DNA from: Methyloferula stellata AR4
GTDB lineage: Bacteria; Pseudomonadota; Alphaproteobacteria; Rhizobiales; Beijerinckiaceae
DNA: 64,000 bases
Direction of reading: 5' to 3'
Assembly (NCBI RefSeq): GCF_000385335.1
Contig: NZ_ARWA01000001.1
Span: 1,132,001 to 1,196,000 of the forward strand
A model generated the notes under the pieces. It worked only from the letters and a program-made list of their open reading frames with translations, had not been told where the DNA came from and searched no databases. Below are positions 47,702 to 56,941 of this stretch, piece by piece. Made by a program: the position numbers and the translations under genes. The first letter of the stretch is position 1, and every line of letters begins with the position of its first letter.

Positions 47702-48657
47702 CGCGCGGTTCTGGCGAGATCGAGATCGAGCCGTGTCAGAAGATCGCCCGCGAGCCGGTCGGCGATCGAAAATCCGGTGATGCTTTGCAAGCCGCGCCAG
47801 CCGGGCATGCTGTTGACTTCGAGAACGGTCAGACGTCCGTCGCGCTCGCATAAAAGATCGACGCCGGCGAAATCGGCGCCGATGGCTTTTGCCGAGCGCA
47901 GCGACAAATCGCGCATTTCATCGGTGATTTCGATCGGCTCGGGTTTGGCGCCGAGTTTCACATTGGTGATCCAATGCCGTGCGTGGCGGCTCATGGCCGC
48001 GATGATCTCGCCGCGCGAGACGAGAACGCGGGTATCGCGAAATCCGTCCTGTTCGACACCGACGAATCGCTGCAGATAATAGACGCCTTCGACCGCTTCG
48101 ATCTCGGGCAGATCGGACTCGCGCCGGATCAGTTTCAGCCCGCGCCCTTGCGCGCCGAAGAGCGGCTTCAGGACCAGGGCCCCGCGCGCGCATTCACGCC
48201 GCACGATGACTCTCGCGGCGGCTGCCGTTTGGACCGTCCAGGTCGCGGGTGTGGGAATGGCGTTTGCCGCAAGATAAAAGCTCGTCGCGGCTTTATCGAC
48301 GCAGCGTTCGATCGTGCGCGCCGAATTCAGGACAGGCACGCCTATGTCGCCCAAGGCATGCAAGACGCTGAGCCGTGTCGTCACCGATTCGAATGTGCCG
48401 GCGCCGATCGCGCGGGCAAAGACGGCATCTGGCAGCCGTCCGCCAAATCCGGGGATGACGAGACCAGAGGGCCGCCTCGTATCGAAACCGCAGCTTGAGA
48501 GCCTGATCGGAATGGCTCTCGCACCCGCGCGCGCAAAAGCCGCGGTCAGGGCCCGCGCATGCCAATCGAACCGGTCGACGGCAAGCGCGATCTGCGGCCC
48601 GTCTTGCGCCGCTTTCGGCGGCTGTGCGAGTGCCGATGATTCAGCCGAAGGAGGCAT
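47698..48657 (-). CDS. RimK-type ATP-grasp ligase (H4MPT/methylofuran synthesis)
   Basis: 319 residues. ATP-grasp features: LVLKPLFGAQGRGLKLI phosphate loop, YYLQRFV, DFAGVDLLCERDGRLTVLEVNSMPGWRGLQ with the metal-binding Glu and Asn. Closest in layout to RimK/MptN-type amino-acid ligases, which add glutamate to cofactors. Here glutamylation of H4MPT or of the polyglutamate tail of methylofuran is likely. Overlaps mch by 17 bp. Confidence 0.82.
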   Translation of the reverse strand: MPPSAESSALAQPPKAAQDGPQIALAVDRFDWHARALTAAFARAGARAIPIRLSSCGFDTRRPSGLVIPGFGGRLPDAVFARAIGAGTFESVTTRLSVLHALGDIGVPVLNSARTIERCVDKAATSFYLAANAIPTPATWTVQTAAAARVIVRRECARGALVLKPLFGAQGRGLKLIRRESDLPEIEAVEGVYYLQRFVGVEQDGFRDTRVLVSRGEIIAAMSRHARHWITNVKLGAKPEPIEITDEMRDLSLRSAKAIGADFAGVDLLCERDGRLTVLEVNSMPGWRGLQSITGFSIADRLAGDLLTRLDLDLARTAR

Positions 48658-49612
48658 CGAGCAGAGCCAGATCGATATGTCCGGCGCGGAAGGTTTCGCC
48701 GGTTTCGACCGCCGTCACCATGGCCGCGGCCGGACTGAAGAGCGTCGGATCGATTTTGTAGAAATCGCCTTTGTACGTCTTGAAGATTTGCGCGAAGGGC
48801 TGGCCGTAATCGCGCGACGTGGTGCTCGGCAAGGCCGCTGCGAGTTCCTTCGCCTCATTGGCTGGCCCGGTTACGAAAAGATGCGCCTGGCCGCCATAGA
48901 TGATCGCATCATTGGTGCGGCCCATGGCGGTGACGAAATCCGGATGCGGCGGCGACAGAGGCGCCGTCGCAATGCCGTCGATTACGCGCGACAAGGGGAA
49001 TTTCAGCTCATGCACTTTGTGCATGGCAACTTCGAGCACGCGTGCAACCACCTGCACGCCGCCTGCGAGGCTGCGCGTCGGCGCGTAGATGAAGGCGACG
49101 CGATCGGCTGCGACCTTGCATGCCTGCGCGACCTTATCGACAACTTCTGGCGGCGGCGGGCGGTCGCCCTCGAGCACCAATGTGGCGCGATCGGCAACAT
49201 CGGCATAGCCGAGGTCGTGAAAAAGCGGCTCCTTTAAAGCCAGCGCGCGCGCGGGGCCCGAGCCCAGAGCGAAAAAGGCGCCCTTGCCTTCACCATGCTG
49301 GAGACTCCAGCCGGCATATTGGCTGCCGAGACAAGCGATCACCGGGTCCTTTGTGCGCACCGTCAAATGAAACGGCCAGTTCGGGCTCGCATTGAACGGC
49401 GTGAGAGTCACGGTGCCGAGGCCTCCGAGGCAGACCTCGGCCATGAGAAGCCCGGCGTCGATCCCACCGACCACCGCTGAGCCCGCGTCGATGAGCGTTT
49501 CGCCGCGCTCGCCTTTGGTGACGATGCAGCGGAATTTCGTGGCCTCATGGACGAGCCTGTCGACCAAGTGGCCTGCCAGCGTATTGACGCTGATCTCCGG
49601 AGTATCTGTCAT
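48641..49612 (-). CDS. mch: Methenyl-H4MPT cyclohydrolase
   Basis: 323 residues, full length. Typical stretches: LAGHLVDRLVHEA, LGGLGTVTL, GSQYAGWSL, FFALGSGPARAL and ATAPLSPPHPDFVTAMGRTNDAIIYGG. Converts methenyl-H4MPT to formyl-H4MPT. Start overlaps the end of the MfnD-like gene (ATGA). Confidence 0.97.
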   Translation of the reverse strand: MTDTPEISVNTLAGHLVDRLVHEATKFRCIVTKGERGETLIDAGSAVVGGIDAGLLMAEVCLGGLGTVTLTPFNASPNWPFHLTVRTKDPVIACLGSQYAGWSLQHGEGKGAFFALGSGPARALALKEPLFHDLGYADVADRATLVLEGDRPPPPEVVDKVAQACKVAADRVAFIYAPTRSLAGGVQVVARVLEVAMHKVHELKFPLSRVIDGIATAPLSPPHPDFVTAMGRTNDAIIYGGQAHLFVTGPANEAKELAAALPSTTSRDYGQPFAQIFKTYKGDFYKIDPTLFSPAAAMVTAVETGETFRAGHIDLALLDASFG

Positions 49613-50778
49613 GCGGCGGCTTCCCTTTGATTGATCGAGAGGAGTGTCAGAATCTGTGCGGCGCGCTCGTCGAGAAGGCGCCGCACGAAATGAAGGTCGG
49701 GTCCGCTCGCCGTCACTGTGCAGAGCGGATCATGTTCGGCGACCGCGCTTCCCGGCTTTTGCCGGTCGGCGGCCCATATGGGCCAATCGCAAGCGGGCGT
49801 GGACGCGATCTCGTACGGCGCATAGACGAAGCTGGCGGCTTCCGCCGCCTCGAACCGCAAGGACTTATCCGGCAAATCTCCGCGGCAGGCTTCGATATGC
49901 GCGCGCAGAAGGCGGCCGTCATGGTCGCGAAAAATATCGAGCGTGGCGCCGGGTCGCGGGTTGATTTCGATCAGGTGAAAGTCCGGGCCCTCAACGAGGA
50001 AATCGATACTGTTCAGGCCGACGAGTTCCGCTGCCGCTGCTATATCGCAAGATGCGCGCGTAAGCGCCTCTGCGAGCGTCGCATCGAGTGAGACCGGCCG
50101 TGCCGCGCCGCCAAAGCGCCAAGGCTGACCCGGCGCGGGGGTGGCCCATTGTTCGCTGAGACCGAGCATCAAACTTTTGGTTCCGTCGGCGAGCAAAAGG
50201 CTTGAGACAGGGCGGCCCGCGACGCGGCGTTGATAATAGCCGCCATTAGCGAGAAGGCCCGGCTCGGCGGCGGCTATATGCACGCCGCCCGATCCGCCCG
50301 CATGTTTGATGAGCCATCGGCTGCCGTCAGTTGGCGTTTCGAACGAGATGTCCGGATGCGGAACGCGAAGGTCGGCGCAAAGCTCAGCAAGAGCGGCTGG
50401 GTCTTTCACGCGCTGCACGATAGAGGGCGCGTTGCCGAGGAGCGGCCAATGTTTTGCGATTTCTTCCAAAAGCCCGGTGCGGTCTTCGAAGCCTGCGCCA
50501 TAGACGAGCCCGATCACCTGCTTGCCTTCCACTTGCGCGCCTTCGGCGAGCGCTTTCAGAGCCGCCATCAAGGGTGCTGTTTCGAAGCCATGCGCGAAAT
50601 CGCCTTCGACCAAAAGATTGGCTGCGGCGAGTTCGCGCGTGTCGAGATCGTCGAAAAAATCACAGACCAGCGGCAAATAGCCCGCCGCCCGCGCGGCCTG
50701 CGCCAAAGCGCGGCCGGACGGAGCGGCGATCAAGACGCACTCGCGCTCAGACGAGGGTGCGCGCGAGGGTGAAAGCAT
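49609..50778 (-). CDS. ATP-grasp protein of the C1 locus, MfnD-like
   Basis: 389 residues from the ATG at 50778. An N-terminal Rossmann-like part (VLIAAPSGRALAQAARAAGY) is followed by an ATP-grasp core: WLIKHAGGSGGVHI, VGLNSIDFLVEGPDFHLIEINPRPGATLDIF. It corresponds by position to orf5 of methylotroph H4MPT clusters, and by domain to archaeal tyramine-glutamate ligase MfnD. A methylofuran-precursor ligase is the best guess. It overlaps the end of mtdB by about 32 bp. Confidence 0.8.
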   Translation of the reverse strand: MLSPSRAPSSERECVLIAAPSGRALAQAARAAGYLPLVCDFFDDLDTRELAAANLLVEGDFAHGFETAPLMAALKALAEGAQVEGKQVIGLVYGAGFEDRTGLLEEIAKHWPLLGNAPSIVQRVKDPAALAELCADLRVPHPDISFETPTDGSRWLIKHAGGSGGVHIAAAEPGLLANGGYYQRRVAGRPVSSLLLADGTKSLMLGLSEQWATPAPGQPWRFGGAARPVSLDATLAEALTRASCDIAAAAELVGLNSIDFLVEGPDFHLIEINPRPGATLDIFRDHDGRLLRAHIEACRGDLPDKSLRFEAAEAASFVYAPYEIASTPACDWPIWAADRQKPGSAVAEHDPLCTVTASGPDLHFVRRLLDERAAQILTLLSINQREAAA

Positions 50779-51634
50779 CACGGAAATCGAGGCACAGAGC
50801 CTTGTCGGTTGTCACCATTTTTTGGAAGAGCTGAGACTCCGTCTTGTACTTGATGTCGCCGATCGCGAGCGGGCCGACACCGAGGATGCCGCCGGCAAGT
50901 TCCTTGCCATTGTCCATCAGTTCCAGGCCCTCGACGCCATAGGGCGGCACGGCGTTCACATCGGCCGCGACGAGAAGGTTCGGGGCCTTCTTCAAATCTT
51001 CGGCCGAGAGAATCTGCAACCCGGCGCGTCCGGCGCAAAGCGCGACATCGGCTTTTGTGAGAGCGGCAAGTCTCAGTTCCGGCGTGCTCGCGTCGACCGG
51101 AATGACAGTCGCGCCGAAACGCTTCTTGACCTCTTCAGCGCTTTTCGCGACGCGGCCGATGCCGTCATGCCCGGCGAATGTCACTTCGGCACCCTCGAGC
51201 GCGGCGATGACGCCGGACGAAAAGCCGACGACGCCGGTTGCGCCGTAGATGATGAATTTCGTTCCGGCGAGCGTCTTGTTCTTCTTTGTCTTGAGCAATT
51301 TCTCGACGCAGGCGACCATGGCGGCGGCGGTGGTAAAAGAGCCCGCCGGGTCGGCGAAGATCGAAATCTCGAAGGGCTTCAGCAAAGTCTTCTTCGCGAC
51401 ATCGACCATGTCGAGCGCGAGAATCGCATCCTTGCCGGCGATGAAGATGGCCGTGCGCAGGCAATCCTTGGGCGAGCGCGAGAACATCGCGTCCTGCACC
51501 AGCGGCATGACTTCATCCAAGGTCACGTTGCTGTAAGGCGTGACCGAATCATAGCCTGCATCGAGCGCCATGTTCACGTCGAAAGGGCTCATATGTTTCA
51601 AAGGGCTCAGCATATGCAAAATGGTTTTTGCCAT
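50747..51634 (-). CDS. mtdB: NAD(P)-dependent methylene-H4MPT dehydrogenase
   Basis: 295 residues from the ATG at 51634 (MAKTILHMLSPLKHMSPFDVNMA), which matches the known N-terminus of MtdB and has GGGA eight bases upstream. An ATG at 51643 overlaps the previous stop and would add MKR. Nucleotide-binding YGATGVVG; TLAGTKFIIYG; VAADVNAVPPYGVEGLE; LCLDFRDAF at the end. Oxidises methylene-H4MPT to methenyl-H4MPT. Confidence 0.97.
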   Translation of the reverse strand: MAKTILHMLSPLKHMSPFDVNMALDAGYDSVTPYSNVTLDEVMPLVQDAMFSRSPKDCLRTAIFIAGKDAILALDMVDVAKKTLLKPFEISIFADPAGSFTTAAAMVACVEKLLKTKKNKTLAGTKFIIYGATGVVGFSSGVIAALEGAEVTFAGHDGIGRVAKSAEEVKKRFGATVIPVDASTPELRLAALTKADVALCAGRAGLQILSAEDLKKAPNLLVAADVNAVPPYGVEGLELMDNGKELAGGILGVGPLAIGDIKYKTESQLFQKMVTTDKALCLDFRDAFTLARTLV

Positions 51635-51639
51635 TCTTT

Positions 51640-52629
51640 TCATCCCGATTGGATTTGGTGTTCGAGGTTTTTTGTTTCGGTATTGGTCTCAATCCTGGCA
51701 CCGTAATTGAGGCCTTTGCAGATTAACACGTCCAAATGCAAGAGAGCGGCATCTTGCGCGACCTGGTCGACCAGGCGTCTTGCTTCGCCCTCGCTTTCGG
51801 CGAAAGCAAAACCCGTCGGCCCCCACGAGCTTTGGCCAAGCCCATGGGCCCCGGTTTCGCCGAGCGCGGCCATGATTTTTCCGACAGCGGCGCTTGTATA
51901 GCGGCCACCTTGCGCAGGTGCAAAATAATCGCCGAGAATTGTCTGAATTTGAGCGATTGCCGCGCCGAATTGCCCAATATCGCTCTCAATTAGAGCAGGA
52001 AGCGCCTGCATCAGCACATGCCGGCAAATGTCGGCCGCGCCCGATGCCTGAAACTGAGGCAATGTCGCAAAGGCCGCACGTTCGTCTTCGCCGTGCACAC
52101 CTTTTATGCCTTTGTCCATCACGAGAACGATCCGCCAGGATTCGGGAAACGCCAGACGCGCGAGAACCGGCGGCGTGCCCTTGCGCGTACCATGGCCGCC
52201 ATCGACGATCAATCCGCCCTGCGTGAAGAGACCGGCGCCGGCGCCGGATCGCGCGCCGCGCTGCAATTGCTCGGCGTCGCCCGGTATGTCGAGATCGAAG
52301 CCTTCGAGGCGGCGCAGCGCGGTCGCGACGGCAAGCGCCAATTGCGTGCCGGAGCCCAGGCCCGCATGGGCGGGGATAGCTTCGCGCAGGACGAGCTCAT
52401 AATGGCCGGTCAGGCCCAGATGCCGTTGCATCTTTTCGAGATGCGCGGCGGCGCGCAGATGTTCCGGCCCGGTGACCCTCTGCGACGAGGCCCGGGCCAG
52501 AGTGAGCGTGGTCGCGGGCGCATCCAAGGCAAGGCCTATGCTGCCAAAACGCCGCCCGATACTTCCATTGAGATCAAGAAATCCTAGGTGAAGACGTGCG
52601 GTGGCCTGCACTGCGACGTTGTTCGGCAT
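51640..52629 (-). CDS. Beta-ribofuranosylaminobenzene 5'-phosphate (beta-RFAP) synthase
   Basis: 329 residues. GHMP-kinase-like fold: ATARLHLGFLDLNGSIGRRFGSIGLAL at the start and AIPAHAGLGSGTQLALAVA, both diagnostic of beta-RFAP synthase. It joins phosphoribosyl diphosphate and p-hydroxybenzoate or p-aminobenzoate in the first committed step of H4MPT synthesis. First gene of the minus-strand block; it diverges from the dehydratase-like gene across a 130-bp gap. Confidence 0.93.
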   Translation of the reverse strand: MPNNVAVQATARLHLGFLDLNGSIGRRFGSIGLALDAPATTLTLARASSQRVTGPEHLRAAAHLEKMQRHLGLTGHYELVLREAIPAHAGLGSGTQLALAVATALRRLEGFDLDIPGDAEQLQRGARSGAGAGLFTQGGLIVDGGHGTRKGTPPVLARLAFPESWRIVLVMDKGIKGVHGEDERAAFATLPQFQASGAADICRHVLMQALPALIESDIGQFGAAIAQIQTILGDYFAPAQGGRYTSAAVGKIMAALGETGAHGLGQSSWGPTGFAFAESEGEARRLVDQVAQDAALLHLDVLICKGLNYGARIETNTETKNLEHQIQSG

Positions 52630-52759
52630 GTTTCCTCGGCAATTCTACGGACGAAGCGCCTTGCGTCTGCCGGAGCGCGGTCTAGACTGGTACGAAATAT
52701 ATGCGTTGCCAACTGGTAATCAGTGCGGCCAAGACGCGCTTTTTAACCGGACGGCGGTG

Positions 52760-53140
52760 ATGAGCGACAAACCTCAAGAAAAAACCTATAGCGAAAACGA
52801 AATCAAAGAGCGACTCGCCGCCGAAATTCCGCTTTGGACCTATGAAGGTGGCTGGATCAGGCGAACTTTCAAGACGGCCGGCTGGAAAGGCACGCTGATG
52901 GTCATCAATACGGTCGGCCATCTCGCCGAGGCCGCGTGGCACCACCCGGACATTACCGCATCCTATGCCTGGGTCGAAGTCCGCCTGCAGACGCATACGG
53001 CCAAGGGAATCACCGACAAGGATTTCACTCTGGCGAAGAAGATCGAGGATGTCGTGCAATGGCAGCCAGGCAAGGACGGCGGCGCACTCGAAGGTACGCC
53101 TGAGGATCCGCGTTTCGCCTATATCAAATATGGAAAATGA
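52760..53140 (+). CDS. Pterin-4a-carbinolamine dehydratase-like protein
   Basis: 126 residues from the ATG at 52760. The frame extends upstream to 52601 but overlaps the divergent gene. The active-site signature is kept: AEAAWHHPDITASYAWVEV, TAKGITDKDFTLAKKIEDV, matching the H-H-P and G-x-T-x-x-D-x-x-L-A pattern of the family. It is encoded beside fhcB, and related genes are found in methylotroph C1 clusters. A dehydration or repair role on a pterin such as H4MPT is likely but not shown. Confidence 0.85.
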   Translation: MSDKPQEKTYSENEIKERLAAEIPLWTYEGGWIRRTFKTAGWKGTLMVINTVGHLAEAAWHHPDITASYAWVEVRLQTHTAKGITDKDFTLAKKIEDVVQWQPGKDGGALEGTPEDPRFAYIKYGK

Positions 53141-53316
53141 ACCGGTTCGATTGCGTCGGCGGTCAAGCCTCGATAGAACGCGATTCATGTGAACGGACTC
53201 GCGGTGTTTTGAACTGGAACTGTGACAAATCATTCACATGATATTGATCGAAACCAACCTTTGGGCCGGGCGATCGATTTCGATTTCATGGTCTGAAAGC
53301 GATCTGCGGGGAGGCA

Positions 53317-54405
53317 ATGGACAAGGCATGGATTGACGGAGCCGCCGTTTCCTTGGAAACGGCCGCGGCGGCAGCCGCGCTCGTGCTCAAAACCGCGCGC
53401 CTGCCGGCCATTGCCGGTCTCGGCACGGATGTCGCCGGCACACGCGCGGCCATCCTTCTGGCCGATAAGCTGCATGGCGCCATCGACCATATGCGCTCGG
53501 AGATCGTATTTCGCGATCTCGACGTGCTGCGTCAGGCCGGCGCCATGATCACGACGGTCGGCGAAGCGCGCCTGCGTGGCGATGTGCTGCTTTTCATCGG
53601 CTCGAATCTGACAAAAGCCTGGCCGCCCTTGATGGAGTACCTGCGCCCGGATCTCGCGCCTGTCCTCGAAGCCGAGGTCACGGCCCGCAAAATCGTCTGG
53701 ATCGGCGCCGGCAAGGGCGAGGCTCCAGCGGGCACGCTCGAAGTCGCGGCGACACCGGCTGCCCTGCCGAACATACTCGCCTCTCTCAGAGCCATCGTGC
53801 TTGGCCGCAAGACCACGCAAGGTCCGGCGATGACGAAGAAGCTCACCGAGGTCGCGGAAATTTTGAAGGCCGCGCATTTCGGCGTCGCGGTCTGGTCGGC
53901 GGAATCGGCCGATACGCTCTCGATCGAAATGCTGACCGGCCTCATCATCGATCTCAACAAGAACACGCGTTTTTCGAGCGTGCGCCTGGTGGCGCCGATG
54001 AACGCGGCTGGCGTCGTGCTCACCTCCGGCTGGATGACGGGTTTTCCGGTCCGCACCGGTTTCGGCCGCGGCTATCCGGAACATGATACGTGGCGGTTCG
54101 ATTCGAAGCGGCTGATCGACAGCGGCGAGGCCGATGCGGCGATCTGGATCTCGGCCTATGGCGCGGAAGCCCCGCCCTGGACCAAACAAGTTCCGCTCAT
54201 CGCTTTGACCGCGCCCGGAACGCGCTTTGGCGCCGAACCGCATGTGCGCTTCGACGTCGGCAGGCCTGGCGTCGACTATGATTCGACAGAATATGTGCCG
54301 CAGGCCGGCACGCTTGTCGCGGTCGAGGCGACGGACCGCAGCGAGGCTTCAAGCGTCGCGCATATCCTTGGCCTCATCGACGCCGAACTCGCAAAGGGAG
54401 AATGA
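53317..54405 (+). CDS. fhcB: Formyltransferase/hydrolase complex subunit B
   Basis: 362 residues. Related to the catalytic subunit of formylmethanofuran dehydrogenase but without the Fe-S cysteines and molybdopterin loop, as in methylotroph FhcB. Opening WIDGAAVSLETAAAAAALVL and RLVAPMNAAGVVLTSGWMTGFPVRTGFGRG are characteristic. A GGGGAGG box precedes the ATG. First gene of the fhcBADC operon; the next start overlaps its stop. Confidence 0.95.
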   Translation: MDKAWIDGAAVSLETAAAAAALVLKTARLPAIAGLGTDVAGTRAAILLADKLHGAIDHMRSEIVFRDLDVLRQAGAMITTVGEARLRGDVLLFIGSNLTKAWPPLMEYLRPDLAPVLEAEVTARKIVWIGAGKGEAPAGTLEVAATPAALPNILASLRAIVLGRKTTQGPAMTKKLTEVAEILKAAHFGVAVWSAESADTLSIEMLTGLIIDLNKNTRFSSVRLVAPMNAAGVVLTSGWMTGFPVRTGFGRGYPEHDTWRFDSKRLIDSGEADAAIWISAYGAEAPPWTKQVPLIALTAPGTRFGAEPHVRFDVGRPGVDYDSTEYVPQAGTLVAVEATDRSEASSVAHILGLIDAELAKGE

Positions 54406-56045
54406 GCATGTTGATACGCCTTGCGGGTGGCCGCGTGATCGATCCCGTCAACAATCGCGACGCGGTCGGCGATCTTTGGATCAGAGACGGGCGCATTATC
54501 GATGCGCCCGAGCATGAGCAGCCGGACCAGACTCACGACGTCAGCGGCAAGATCGTCATGGCCGGTGCGATCGACATTCATTCCCATATCGCGGGCGGCA
54601 ATGTGAACACGGCGCGCATGCTGCTGCCGGAAGCCCATAGCAAGCATCGTCCGCGCCCGGCCGGCACGCCTTTGTCGACGGCGGGATGGTCGACCTTCGA
54701 GACCGGCGTGATCTACGCGCAAATGGGCTTCACCACGGTCATCGAGCCCGCCATCGTGCCGCAAAATGCGCTGCACGCGCATTTGGAGCTCGCCGATATT
54801 CCGATCATCGACAAGGGCACTTTGTCGGTGCTCGGCAATGATGATTTTCTTCTGTCGCTGCTGCGTTCCGGCGAAGGGCCGAACGCGATTGCCGATTATG
54901 TCGGCTCAACGCTCAACGCCGCCAATGCGATCGGCATCAAATGCATCAATGCGGGTGCGGCGACGGCGTTCAAATATAATGTCCGCGCCTTCAGTCTTGA
55001 CGATGTCGTGCCGGCCTATGGCATGACATCGCGCCAGATCGTCGAGGCCTTGCAGCAGGCGGTGACCACGCTGAAGATCCCGCATCCTTTGCATCTTCAT
55101 TCGAACAATCTCGGCATTCCGGGCAATGTCGATACGGCGCTGGCGACGATCGCAGCCGCGCGTGGCCTGCCGCTCCATCTCGCGCATCTGCAATTCTATT
55201 CTTACGGAACGGAGGGCTCGAAAGGCTTCTCCTCCGCGGCGGCGCGGCTTGCCGAAGCGGTCAACGCCAATAAGAACGTCACGGTCGATATCGGCCAGGT
55301 GATGTTCCGCCAGACGGTGACGATCTCGAGCGACGTGATGCGCCAGTACAATGCGACGCCCACGGCGCGGCCCAAAAAATCCGTCATCTTCGACGGCGAT
55401 TCGAACGGTGGCGGCATCGTGCCTTACGATTACCGCTCGAACGATTTCTATAATGTCGTGCAATGGGCGAGCGGTCTCGAACTGTTCTTGCTGACGAATG
55501 ATCCGATGCGCGTCTTCTTCACGACGGATCATCCGAATGGCGCGCCCTTCACGACCTATCCGGATATTTTCGCGCTTCTGATGGATCGCAACTATCGCGA
55601 AAAGTGGATTGCCGATCTTCCGGCGGCGGCGATCGACATGACGACGCTTCGCTCGATCTCGCGCGAATATACGCTGCAGGAAGTCGCCACCATGACCCGC
55701 GCGGCGCCGGCCAAACTGCTCGGCCTTCGCGATCGCGGCCATCTCGGCGCGGGCGCCCTGGCCGATGTCGCGGTCTATCACGACGACCAGGACCGCGCGC
55801 AAATGTTCCGCGCCGCGCATCTCGTCTTCAAGGATGGCGATCTCGTCGTGCGCGAGGGCCACGTCATTCATTACCGCTGGGGCCGCGCGCTCAAGGTCAA
55901 TCCCGGTTACGACACGGCGATGGACCGGAGGCTGTCTGGCTATTTCGACGATCTCTACGGCATTTCGCGCGACGTGTTCAAAGTGCGGCCGCATGCGGTT
56001 ACGGAGCGCGAGCATGCCTTCGAGGAGGTCGCATGCGCCCAATAG
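54402..56045 (+). CDS. fhcA: Formyltransferase/hydrolase complex subunit A
   Basis: 547 residues. Amidohydrolase fold: the zinc-site HxH in IDIHSHIAGG, later TDHPNGAPFTTYPDIFALLMD and LADVAVYHDDQD. It hydrolyses the formyl-cofactor to formate. The start overlaps fhcB (ATGA) and the end overlaps fhcD by 13 bp. Confidence 0.97.
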   Translation: MSMLIRLAGGRVIDPVNNRDAVGDLWIRDGRIIDAPEHEQPDQTHDVSGKIVMAGAIDIHSHIAGGNVNTARMLLPEAHSKHRPRPAGTPLSTAGWSTFETGVIYAQMGFTTVIEPAIVPQNALHAHLELADIPIIDKGTLSVLGNDDFLLSLLRSGEGPNAIADYVGSTLNAANAIGIKCINAGAATAFKYNVRAFSLDDVVPAYGMTSRQIVEALQQAVTTLKIPHPLHLHSNNLGIPGNVDTALATIAAARGLPLHLAHLQFYSYGTEGSKGFSSAAARLAEAVNANKNVTVDIGQVMFRQTVTISSDVMRQYNATPTARPKKSVIFDGDSNGGGIVPYDYRSNDFYNVVQWASGLELFLLTNDPMRVFFTTDHPNGAPFTTYPDIFALLMDRNYREKWIADLPAAAIDMTTLRSISREYTLQEVATMTRAAPAKLLGLRDRGHLGAGALADVAVYHDDQDRAQMFRAAHLVFKDGDLVVREGHVIHYRWGRALKVNPGYDTAMDRRLSGYFDDLYGISRDVFKVRPHAVTEREHAFEEVACAQ

Positions 56046-56941
56046 TCAAGAATGGCGTACGGATCGACGAGACCTTCGCCGAAGCCTTTCCGATGCGCGG
56101 CACCGCGATCCTGATCACCGCGCCGAACAAGAAGTGGGCGCGGCAGGCCGCGACGACGATGACGGGCTTTGCGACATCGGTCATCGGCTGCGGCGCTGAG
56201 GCCGGCATCGATTGCGAGGTCGATGCGCGCAATACGCCGGACGGCCGCCCTGGCGTGCGCGTGCTGATCTTCGCCATGTCCACCGATGGCTTGCAAAGCC
56301 AACTCGTCAACCGCGTCGGCCAATGCGTTTTGACTTCGCCGGGGTCGGCCTGTTTCGGCGATCTCGATGCGCCAGACCGGCTCAAGCTCGGCGATCAGAT
56401 CCGCTATTTCGGCGACGGCTGGCAGGTCTCCAAGAAACTGCTCGACAAGCATTATTGGCGCGTGCCCGTCATGGATGGCGAATTTCTCTGCGAAGCCACC
56501 ACGGGCCTGACCAAGGGCGCCGTCGGCGGCGGCAATCTCCTCATCATGGGGCCCGATTGGGAAGCGACGATGCGGGCAACGGAAGCTGCCGTCACAGCTA
56601 TGCATGGCGTGCGCGATGCGATCATGCCCTTTCCAGGCGGAATCGTGCGGTCGGGCTCGAAAGTCGGCTCGAAATATAAGGCCTTGTCGGCATCGACGAA
56701 CGATGCCTATTGCCCGACCTTGCGCGGTGCGGCAAAGACGATTCTCGATGAAGATGTCGGTTGCGTGCTCGAAATCGTCATCGACGGCCTGACGGAACAG
56801 GCGGTCGCCGACGCCATGCGGGCGGGCCTGAAGGCGATTATCCGGCTTGGCGCAAAACGCGGCGCAAAACGCGTCGGCGCCGGCAATTATGGCGGCAAGC
56901 TCGGACCGTTCCACTTCCATCTGAAAGATTACGTCGCATGA
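56033..56941 (+). CDS. fhcD: Formylmethanofuran:H4MPT formyltransferase subunit
   Basis: 302 residues from the ATG at 56033, with GAGGAGG (56022-56028) just upstream. Matches Ftr: IDETFAEAFPMRGTAILITA, AEAGIDCEV, PGGIVRSGSKVGSKYK and FHFHLKDYVA at the end. It moves the formyl group from H4MPT to methylofuran. Overlaps fhcC at its stop. Confidence 0.97.
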   Translation: MRPIVKNGVRIDETFAEAFPMRGTAILITAPNKKWARQAATTMTGFATSVIGCGAEAGIDCEVDARNTPDGRPGVRVLIFAMSTDGLQSQLVNRVGQCVLTSPGSACFGDLDAPDRLKLGDQIRYFGDGWQVSKKLLDKHYWRVPVMDGEFLCEATTGLTKGAVGGGNLLIMGPDWEATMRATEAAVTAMHGVRDAIMPFPGGIVRSGSKVGSKYKALSASTNDAYCPTLRGAAKTILDEDVGCVLEIVIDGLTEQAVADAMRAGLKAIIRLGAKRGAKRVGAGNYGGKLGPFHFHLKDYVA

